Below are positions 33,233 through 41,755 of a DNA stretch of 64,000 bases, in pieces. The stretch is from NCBI RefSeq assembly GCF_900497805.2, contig NW_020947238.1, forward strand, positions 1,343,977-1,407,976, read 5' to 3'. Every line of letters begins with the position of its first letter. The first letter of the stretch is position 1. The stretch is from Vombatus ursinus. Its lineage: Eukaryota > Chordata > Mammalia > Diprotodontia > Vombatidae. The notes below the pieces were generated by a model that saw only the letters and a list, made by a program, of their open reading frames with translations, had not been told where the DNA came from and did not search any database. Position numbers and translations under genes: made by a program.

Positions 33233-34689
33233 TACAATATGGCAGTTTGTGGAAATTGTCTTGTATTTTCATTTGTGAGATAAGGCATGGGAACTTTTGT
33301 AGAGAGAGAAACAGCCAGCATTGACTATTACAAAAGGGGAGACTTTATTCTAAGAATAAGTGTAGATGGTATGGATACTTTCTGTGTCCATGAGGCAACA
33401 AAATTTGTAGGTGCCTACTGTAGATCAGGAAAGGGCCTCGTGCTGATGGACATATCATTATCATGGACACAGCATACCCTGGTGTCATTTATAGCACTCA
33501 GGAAGAAATTCAGGAAGTGAGGAGGAAGAAAGTCACTCTGCCATGCTTCTCAAGGATAGAATGGTGAACAACAACCTTGCCAGTATTAAAGAATTAAAGG
33601 AAATTGATGTTGAAGTAAGGAAAAAGATTGAGGATGCTGCCCAGTTTGCTACAACTGATCCAGAGCCACCTTTGGAAGAATTAGGCTAGAGAGCCACCTT
33701 TTGAATTTGGAGGTACAAATCAGTGAATCAAATACAAATCTGGTAGCTAAAAGGAAGTATGTGTTGCAACTTATATAAGGCCTTTAATGGAACTTTATCT
33801 TATCAACTTCAAGAAACTAATTGTCAGGTTTAAGGAAGGGATGAAACCTCCAAAGACAAACATTTTGAATTATTATTAGAAGATACTAAACATATATGTT
33901 AAATTCAAAAGTAACTAGTTACATTCACACTATATTTGTATATTATGTTAATTGTTTTATTAAAAGATCAGAACCAGTTCATTATTTTGTGTGGTAATTT
34001 TACAGTTTATGTTGCCGTTTTTAAAGATGGAGATCAGAAAAACTAGGGGAAAAGTAACAGCTGGAAAAAATGTATTTTCTCAAACACACACAAAACCCTT
34101 AACTAGACCTACTTACATTTCCTTTTTGTTGACTAGATGGAAACCCCAACTTGCTTGACTCCCTCAAAAAGTTAATAAAATACTCAGAAGGAGAAAAAAT
34201 ATTTTTGTTTCAGCCTGATAAGCTACTGATATCACCAAATGACAAGCACTGTAGGGTGTTAGTCCTTAGTACACAATTTAGAATAATACAATAATAGTGT
34301 TAAGATAAAAAATGTCACCGTGAATAATTTTGTTAGAACAATTGTTTAATTGCCATTACCAACCAAATCATGTTTTTAAAAATATAACAAGTGAAAAAAT
34401 AAAATAATTTACTTTCTGTTTATATATAAATACAAAGCTCTTTTTCTCTTGAAAATTATATATTTACATATAAATTTCAGGTTTTTAAGTACAACAGGAA
34501 ATATTCTTTTGCTAATTGTTAATTATATGCTAATAGTCTACCTTTGTAAAACTAAAGTACTAAAAATTAGTGGTTATTTTATCATAATAGTATCTTTTCC
34601 TGTTTCTCTCTCTTAGCAAGTGTTATAAAAAATAAATGTATATATTTCAATTAGTAAATTAAAATTGTTGTTTTAAAAAAATTTACATT

Positions 34690-34910
34690 ACACTGCCATG
34701 TGTAAACATAATTCCTTTAGCTGGATGTGACACAATTATAATTTATAATTTATTATATTATTTATTTTTATTTACATATAATGTTATATAAATATATATT
34801 TATATATTACTTATATTTATAAAATATAATATATATAAAACAGTCTACATATTTATTTTAAATGGTTTACATAAATGTATCATTATTATATAAATTCTAA
34901 ATGACATCCA
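34690..34910. repeat. Extremely AT-rich tract
   Basis: TATAATTTATAATTTATTATATT-like sequence, almost without G or C, within the presumed 3' UTR of the PDHA1 retrocopy. Low complexity. Confidence 0.7.
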
Positions 34911-35067
34911 TTTTTGTAAAATAATTATCTGTTTAGAATTAAATTTCTAAGTTGTTAATTGAACAGTAAACAATTGAACAATATTGCATAAAATAGCATA
35001 ATTTGTATCCATATTTACAAGAAGTTTAACAAAGAAAGATGTGGAATATTTAACTCACTCATTTCCA

Positions 35068-35073
35068 CAGTTT

Positions 35074-35105
<32 letters not shown>

Positions 35106-35106
35106 T
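35068..35106. repeat. (TTTTG)n tract
   Basis: About six TTTTG units, close to the 3' end of the retrocopy. Confidence 0.9.
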
Positions 35107-35160
35107 ACTGTGATTAAATCTGATGTTGTATTGGTGAGGGCTCACAAAACAAAACAAAAA

Positions 35161-35345
35161 AAGATTTGCAAAGCACTTTATAAATATTATCTCAATTTAT
35201 ACTTACAACAACCCTGTGAGGTAGGTGCTATTGCTATCCCTATTTTACAGATAAGGAAATTAAGGCAGACAAATGTTAAGTGATTTGTCCACAGTCATAC
35301 AGCTAAGCAAGTGAACATTCAAAATACAATCCCTAGACCATCTAG
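35161..35345 (-). mobile_element. Right piece of the split THER1/MON1 SINE
   Basis: GATTTGCAAAGCACTTTATAA, TATTATCTCAATTTATAC, ACAACAACCCTGTGAGGTAGG, CCCTATTTTACAGATAAGG and GATTTGTCCACAGTCATAC are the antisense body. It joins 31150-31184 when the PDHA1 insert is set aside. Confidence 0.8.
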
Positions 35346-35657
35346 TTGAAAGAATGGGCAAGGAAAGCAAGAAGATGAAAGCAGCTTTCACCCAACACAG
35401 TTTTGAAGTGTGAAACATCATAAATAGTGCCAGGAGGTAAATGACGGATGGCCATCCTGGTTCCCTCCACAAAACGGAAGGCCTAGGAGAATTCACAAAT
35501 GGCAGAAGAGAGTGGACTTTGTGGAAGGGTAGGCCAAAGTCTGGAATGCCACAAGGATGGCTGGCTATTCTAGAGCAAGGAGTCCCTACGTTTTGAGAGA
35601 AGTCTCAGAATAAGACAGCAGCAACAGAAATATGGTTTTGAATTCTAAAAAATATAT

Positions 35658-35712
35658 TATCTATCTATTTATCTATCTATCTACCTAACTGTCTGTCTGT
35701 CTATCTATGTTC
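35658..35712. repeat. (CTAT/CTGT)n microsatellite
   Basis: Imperfect ATCT and GTCT tetranucleotide run. Confidence 0.9.
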
Positions 35713-36020
35713 ATGAATCTCAGGTTAAGCATGCTTAAATATTACAAACAATAAATATATTTCCTTCCTAGCTTTCTATGTTGTAAACCAATGCTAGCTG
35801 GTAGATAGAAAATCTTTAAAATTTCTCTCCTCTATTCATTTTCAGATTCTCTGACTGAATGATCACCTGATGCCAGGTTATGACTGAAAAATTAGTCTAT
35901 TTTATTTTTAATGGAGGAAGAGAGCAAGAGTCACAGAAGAAGAGAGCTACCCCATTGGCTTTCATGTCAACATTCATCAACATTTGGTTATATAGATAAT
36001 TGAGGCAAATGCAGACAATG

Positions 36021-36192
36021 TAAAATCTATTTTTTTTTTTTGGCAATTGAGGTTAAGTGACTTGCCCAGGGTCACACAGCTAGTAAGTGTCAAGTGTTTG
36101 GTCTGAGGCCAGGATTTGAGCTCAGGTACTCCTGACTTCAGAGCTGGTGTTCTATCCACTGTGCCACCTGGCTGCCCCATAAAATCTATTTT
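36021..36192 (-). mobile_element. WSINE1/MAR1 SINE, antisense, with target-site duplication
   Basis: TAAAATCTATTTT at 36021-36033 and 36180-36192 flanks a T-tract and the antisense body: TTGCCCAGGGTCACACAGC, TAGTAAGTGTCAAGTG, GAGCTCAGGTACTCCTGAC and CTATCCACTGTGCCACCTGG, ending CTGCCCC. Full length. The 67-aa minus frame inside is not a gene. Confidence 0.93.
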
Positions 36193-36875
36193 AAAAAAAA
36201 ATGATCTGGCTAATTGTAGCTGTTCAGACCTGACCTCAAACTATTTCTACATTGGCAAAGTGACTGACATGAAATGAGTCCACACAGGGAATTTTTGCAA
36301 AGGCAAACACTGGCAGGAAAGGGATGACAAGGGGATTTAGACCTTTTTTTTTCACATGAGAATTTCCCCACCCCCTGACCTTCAGCGTCTTTCCTTGTCT
36401 CATGAGAAACCAGTCAAACCCCACCCTGGCTCTCTTTAGCTACAGAAACATTTGTCTAAGATTTATAGATAGGAATTTGACAGCTTCTTTTGTAGCTTAA
36501 CACTCACCAACTACTGGTGTCTTATATTTATCAGCTCTCTTTTAATAGTGGATTCCTGAGAAATGCACAATTTAATAGTTACCTTAGTATGATTGAGACA
36601 GCTGCCTGATGCACTGACATTTTACTGATGTAGCTTTCCTTGGAAATACATGTTCAAGTTATATCAATAGAAGGATTTTGGAGATTGACACCATACAAAT
36701 CCCTCTGTTCTGTTCCAGTTTACTTCTGTCTTTGTGTGTGGGCCTGCAGGTTTTTTTCTTGTTTTGTAAAAACAAACAAACAAAAAACAATGATACAGTG
36801 GCTTTTCATTTAAGCTATTTTGTTAAGCCCTTTTTCTAAGTTCTGTCTTAGTTGTAATAATAATGGTAGTAACAG
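36193..36875. other. No recognised feature
   Basis: Unique-looking sequence. 36340-36440 is less AT-rich but has no coding support. Confidence 0.35.
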
Positions 36876-36879
36876 TAAT

Positions 36880-37025
36880 AAAAGGTCATATTTATATTTC
36901 ACTATATAGTATACAGGAAGCTTTACTGACAACAACCTTTTGAAGTAGGTAATACAAATCTTTTCCCTATTTCATAGATTAAGAAATTAAGGACCTCTGA
37001 GAAGCCAAAATTTACCTAAATAAAG
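36880..37025 (-). mobile_element. THER1/MON1 SINE remnant, antisense
   Basis: ACAACAACCTTTTGAAGTAGG, TTCCCTATTTCATAGATTAAG and AAATTAAGGACCTCTGAG are the decayed antisense core. Confidence 0.6.
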
Positions 37026-37259
37026 TCTCATAATAAATGCAAAAGACTGGATTGATCAGGTGACATTAGATGAATTATTATGTGAGCCATGGGATTCTAT
37101 TTAACTCTAGAGCCTCTTCCACTATAATAAGGAAAGAAAATGAAAAAAACAAACCATAATTGCCTAACAATTTTCCTCATTTTATAAATCATCTTCCTCC
37201 TCAATTTAGCCATGTTTAGCAATCATAAAATATGAAGTACAGCTCTTCACCTCTGTTAT

Positions 37260-37600
37260 AGGAAGAGAACAACAGCAGAAGTCAGAAACTGATTCTGGTT
37301 CTGACCGTGGCTTCTGGAGCCATGCCTAAAGTACTGTGGGTTGGGAGTGAGAATACTTGGCATAATCACTGCTGCAGGGGCATGCAATGGACTTCATCCA
37401 ATAGCAGTAGTAGTCTCTCTGGAGCCTGGTAGAAGTGTTGGAGCCTCTCCGTCTAAGCTCAGGACTCCCTGGAGACAGCTGTGGCTGCTGCTTCTGCCAG
37501 GGCGCCTGTTAATGTTGTTTGTGGAGATTCCCAGATTCCCAAGAGCAGGCATATGAACAAACCACATAAGCTGGGAAGTGCAAATCATTTCATATGATCA
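37260..37600. other. GC-richer unassigned patch
   Basis: Contains GAGCCTGGTAGAAGTG, CTCCCTGGAGACAGC and CAGGGCGCCTG. The 71-aa plus frame (37341-37556) and the 64-aa minus frame overlap it. It differs in composition from its surroundings. No repeat family or protein recognised; it could be an old GC-rich retroelement leader. Confidence 0.3.
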
Positions 37601-37639
37601 GAGGATTTAGAGCAGAAAAGAAACAAATATTATTCAGCA

Positions 37640-37775
37640 AAACTTTGTCATCTTATAGATAAGGAAACTGAAGTACAGAGAAGTGATTTCCCCAAGGTCA
37701 TGCATTAAGTAATAAGCAAACTTGGAATTTGAATCTAAGTCTTTGGCCTCCCAGTTCAGTAGCCTTTCCACTTCA
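37640..37775 (-). mobile_element. MIR/THER SINE, antisense
   Basis: ATCTTATAGATAAGGAAACTG, AAGTACAGAGAAGTG, CCCCAAGGTCATGCATTAAG, GAATTTGAATCTAAGTC and CAGTAGCCTTTCCACTTC. Confidence 0.7.
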
Positions 37776-37919
37776 CTTTGGGTTACATTCATAAATAAAC
37801 CAAATACATTTAAAAACAAATCTAATAAAAGGGATATAGCAATAATTTCTAAACAATCCTCTGTAATTAGAAACTTTGTGTTTTTTTTTTCCTCTTTTTG
37901 AAGGGGTATTTTATGTATG

Positions 37920-38136
37920 TAATAGACCAAGGGTGGAGATCCTGCAGCCTAGAGGCCGCATATAGCCTTCTAGGCCTAGGTGCAGACTTTTGACTGATTC
38001 CAAGTTTTATAGAACAAATTCTTCTAGTAAGGGAATTTGTTCTGTGAAGTTTGGATTTGGTCAAAGGGTCACACTTGGAGACCTAGAGGGATACATGTGG
38101 CCTTGAGGTCACAGGTTCCCCACCCCTGAAATAGAC
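37920..38136. mobile_element. Palindromic hAT-type MITE with 8-bp target duplication
   Basis: The element spans 37928-38128 (201 bp). The right end, read on the minus strand, starts CAGGGGTGGGGAACCTGTG; the left end starts CAAGGGTGGAGATCCTGCAG. The two halves are inverted copies over almost their whole length, meeting near 38028. The flanks TAATAGAC (37920-37927) and AAATAGAC (38129-38136) agree at 7 of 8 bases. Terminal repeats starting CAGGGGTG and 8-bp duplications are typical of hAT (Charlie-like) elements. There is no transposase, so it is a non-autonomous copy. Confidence 0.85.
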
Positions 38137-38379
38137 TAATAAATGCATTCTCAGATCTTCACTGTGTCAACTTTTGTAGTTCATGAGATTCTTATAGGCT
38201 GAAATAGACTTAAAATAGTTGATTATCCCTCTCCAAGTACCAAGATCATATCAGGAGTTAATAATTTAGTTTATGTTATGAGATAGTGTGACATACTAGA
38301 AAGGACACTGAATTATTTGTATGAATAGTTGACTTTCACTTCAGCTTGGCTCTGTGTCTTACAAGGTCACATGAACCAG

Positions 38380-38830
38380 TCATTAAAATTCTCCAATAAT
38401 TTCATTCAATGCAATGTGACAAATATTTGTTAAACACCTCATATGTGCTCTTTTAGGGTATACAAAGACAAAAAATGACCCCAAGAAGGTACTTCAGAGA
38501 AGATGGGATTAACAATTTAGACCTGGAATGGACCATAGAGTATATCTAATCCAACTTTATCATTTTAAATTTGATGATTTTGAGGACTAGAAAGGTGTAA
38601 TAGCACCAAAAACGTAAGATGGGAGAGATACCAGAGTCTAACTGTTCAAATAACCTTACTTTACGTAACAGGAAATTGAGATCTAAAGATGAACAAATGA
38701 CTTGGCCAAAGTCTCACAGTGTGAGAGGCAACATCTGAACCCATGTCGCAGAAACATGGATATAGAGCTGGAAGGTGCCTTTGAAAAAGGAAGTCATGTA
38801 ATACAAACCCTCCTTTGACAGAGGAGCAAT
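38380..38830 (-). mobile_element. Several decayed SINE and L2 fragments
   Basis: 38400-38500 has an L2-like ACAAATATTTGTTAAACACC segment on +. 38640-38750 is an antisense MIR/THER core (AACAGGAAATTGAGATC, GACTTGGCCAAAGTC, TCTGAACCCATGTC). 38755-38830 is another antisense tail (GAGCTGGAAGGTGCCTTTG). Boundaries are soft. Confidence 0.45.
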
Positions 38831-39080
38831 GACAAACAAAAAAAACAAATTGAGATTGTTATTCTTAGGAAGTGAAAATGACAAAGGGAAAGCTAAAAAA
38901 GGGGGCAGGGATGTCTTTGAAGCAGCTGGAGATGCAGAATTGAAATGAGGATTGATGTATTATTCCAATAGAGATTACAGTTGAATCCATGGAATTAGAT
39001 TAGATTAGATTACAAAGAGAATAAGAAAAGCCTTGGGCTAAAGACCAAGCCATGAGAAGGAGGTAATTGATATAAAGAAA
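38831..39080. other. No recognised feature
   Basis: Purine-rich. A small ATTAG tandem occurs near 38996-39010. Confidence 0.35.
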
Positions 39081-39084
39081 GTCC

Positions 39085-39425
39085 CAATAGAAACAAAATT
39101 TTTATAGCAGCACTTTTGTTTTTGGTAGTAGAATTAGAAACAAAGTAGATGTCCATCAATTAGGGAATAGTTAATGAATGGTGATACATTGATGTAGTAA
39201 TGGAATTACTATTATTTTGTAAGAAATGTTGAATGTATTGAATACGAGGAACTGTGGACTTACATAATATGCAGAATGAAGTAAGGAGAGCCAAGAAAAC
39301 AATATACAAGATTAAAGTAATGAAAATGAAAATAGCATTCACAAAACAAATGAAAATGATTGTTATAGAATGAAAAACAATAAGCATGACCCCTCAAAAG
39401 ATATATGATAAGACACTTTGCGTAG
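39085..39425 (+). mobile_element. L1 ORF2 C-terminal fragment
   Basis: TTTATAGCAGCACTTTTG, AGTAGATGTCCATCAATTAGG, GAATAGTTAATGAATGG, TAATGGAATTACTATTATTTTG and GTAAGGAGAGCCAAGAAAAC parallel the L1 ORF2 terminal region seen at 44150-44360, more diverged. Older L1 subfamily. Confidence 0.6.
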
Positions 39426-39965
39426 CTTCTTTGCAGATGTGGAAGGTACACAGGTTTGTGTTATAACAAATCATTTCACATTTTTGAATGCATTTAACAT
39501 TTTTTCTTCCTCTTTTTTCTTTAAAAATATTGTCAAATGAGATGCTTTTCTTATGGAAAGATTTCCACATTAGGAGTTTTAAACACTTCTGGAAACATAT
39601 CTCCTGAACAAAAATGAAAACAAGAAAAGAAATAACAAAATTAAGTGGAAAATCCAAATGCAAAGAATACTAATAAGAAATCTTGGATTTATTAGCATGG
39701 AAGCAAAGAGAATGTTGCTGAGACTAACCCTAGTTTATGATTTGGCAATCCCACTTTTTGGAAATCAGTGCATTACATACAAAAAAAAATTTTCATCTAG
39801 TTTTTTTTTACTTCTCAATTTTTTTTCCCAGAAAGTTGTTTAGAACCCTAAATAAACCAAAGAACAATTAATACCTCTCAAATAAGATGAGTCTTGAAAT
39901 AAATTAAAACAAATGAGAAAGACAGAGAGAAGCATAGAGAAAAAAAAACAGACAGGTATAGGCAG

Positions 39966-40078
39966 ATACACACACACACACACACAGGAAAAAAGAGAGA
40001 GAAAAAAGAGAGACAGAGAAAGAGAGAGAGAGACAGAGACAGAGACAGAAAGACAGAGAGACAGAGACACAGAAAGAG
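39966..40078. repeat. (CA)n followed by purine (GA)n repeat
   Basis: CACACA at 39968-39988, then about 85 bp of AGAGAGAC units. The 75-aa plus frame and the 131-aa minus frame across it are repeat artefacts (RERERE and SLSLSL). Confidence 0.9.
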
Positions 40079-40084
40079 GTTTTC

Positions 40085-40440
40085 TTAATTCCTTATATAT
40101 GTTGGAAACTAAACTTTTACTAGAAAAAATAATATTTTGACTGATTTGACTGTTTATCTTTAAATTTGTGCAAAAGCTTTTCACTTTCTTATAATTAAAG
40201 TTATCTGTTTTATCATTTGGTATTGACTCTATCATGTTTGGTTAGATATTCATATCACACTCATAGGTTTGTTTTTTTTTCTCAATTTTAAATAGTATGA
40301 TCTGTAATATTAAGGACATGTATTCATTTAGAATGAATTGTAGAATATACAGTGAAGTGTTAGTCTAAGTCTCGTTTCTCCCAGACTGTTTTCCAATACT
40401 CCCAACAGTTGTTTTTTTCTTAACTAATAAAACTCACACT
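40085..40440 (-). mobile_element. L1 ORF2 C-terminal fragment, antisense
   Basis: TTGTGCAAAAGCTTTTCAC, ATTAAAGTTATCTGTTTTATC, TATTGACTCTATCATG and TAGTCTAAGTCTCGTTTCTC follow the antisense of the L1 ORF2 region that encodes the KLKSFCTAKE-type block and its upstream neighbours. Old. Confidence 0.55.
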
Positions 40441-40534
40441 AAATTTCCAAGTTATTTATGTGTTGTTTTTTTTTTTTTTTCATTTCATCAGGCAATGAGC
40501 CACTCAGTTGCTTCATTTATGATTCTTCTTTTCT

Positions 40535-41672
40535 TGGGGAATGGAGCCAAGATGTTGAATTAAAGAAGAAACTCTCTTAAGCTTTCCCAAATTCCCCTCC
40601 AAACAAATTTAAAATCATGTCTCAAAAGGACTCATGCAGAGGGCAGACACAACCAAAAAAAAAAAGGAGAGAAACAATTTTCCACCCCAAGACAAAAAAA
40701 AAAGAATATTTCAAGAAATTATTAAGGTAAACTGCCCTGATATCCTAGAACCAGAGGGTAAAATAGGAACTGAAAAAATCCACCAATCACTTCTTGAAAG
40801 AGATCCCAAATGAAAACTCCAAAGAATATTATAGCTAAATATGAGAGGTCCCAGGTTAAGATAAAAAGAAAGTAAGCAGCCAAAAAGAGATCATTTAAAT
40901 AGCACGGAGTCACAATCAGAATAACACAGGATTTAGCACCTTCTTCATTAAAGGATCAGAGGGCTTGGAATATGCTATTACAGAAAACAAAGAAGCTAGG
41001 ATTACAATCAAGAATCATCTACCCAGAGAAACTAAGTATACAGGGGGAAGGGAGAATGGATATTTAATGAAATTGAGGACTTTCAATAATTCCCAATGAA
41101 AAGACCAGAACTGAATAAGAAATATGATTCTTAAACACAAGACTCAAGAAAAACATAAAAAAGGTAAACAGGAAAAAGAAATCATAAGGGATTCAATAAG
41201 GTTAAATTGTTTATATTCCTACATGGGAAGATAATACTTGTAACTACTAAGAACTTTATCATTACCAGGGCACTCAGAAGGAGTACACATAGCACATACT
41301 TGATGTGAACATGAGTTGATTATGATGTAATGACATCAAAAAATGAAAGGGTAAGAAAGAGTGGTACATTGGGAGGAGGGAGAAGGGAGAGATAAAACAG
41401 AGTAAATGATCCCATAACAAAAGATCTGTGAAAGAGCTTTTACAGTGGAGAGCAAGATGGGGGGTGGTCATATTGGAACCTTATTTCACCAAAATTGACT
41501 CAAAGAGGAAATAACATACTCAGTTGAGTATAGATATTTATGTCAGCCTGTGAGATATTAGGATGAGAGAGGTATGAAAGGAGTGGGATACAGAAGGTGG
41601 GTGAATTCAAGAAGGTGGTGGTCAAAACAAGAGGCACTTGTGAGGAGGCACTGGTTGAAAGGAGAGAGAGAA

Positions 41673-41755
<83 letters not shown>

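Larger units (their letters stand above)
31185..35160 (+). pseudogene. PDHA1P: Processed PDHA1 pseudogene (pyruvate dehydrogenase E1 alpha)
   Basis: The parent gene encodes the thiamine-pyrophosphate-binding alpha chain of mitochondrial pyruvate dehydrogenase E1. The ATG at 31303 starts [20 protein letters not shown]; recognisable blocks include [45 protein letters not shown] (31912-31950), [13 protein letters not shown] (33311-33347), [16 protein letters not shown] and [15 protein letters not shown]. No introns are present. The 5' UTR is about 118 bp, the 3' UTR runs to about 35140 with ATTAAA near 35114, and an A-rich tail ends at 35160. The reading frame is kept up to 31955 but has stops at 31735, 31738 and 31774 and another near 31888. 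The TPP motif GDG has become RDG and the ENN motif downstream is lost. A later L1 piece (31956-33232) splits it. It is not functional. The 3' UTR assignment is inferred from the boundaries, not from known sequence. Confidence 0.93.
31172..35173. repeat. 13-bp target-site duplication around the PDHA1 retrocopy
   Basis: AAGATTTGCAAAG at 31172-31184 and again at 35161-35173. The duplicated bases belong to the split THER1/MON1 SINE. The preceding TT gives a TT/AAGA cut site, compatible with L1 endonuclease. Confidence 0.8.

Noticed and set aside
32905-33321. 138-aa minus-strand frame
   Set aside because: Antisense shadow of L1 ORF1 coiled-coil sequence plus PDHA1 pseudogene sequence.
39840-40235. 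131-aa minus frame and 75-aa Arg/Glu plus frame
   Set aside because: Both come from the CA/GA repeat next to an L1 fragment.
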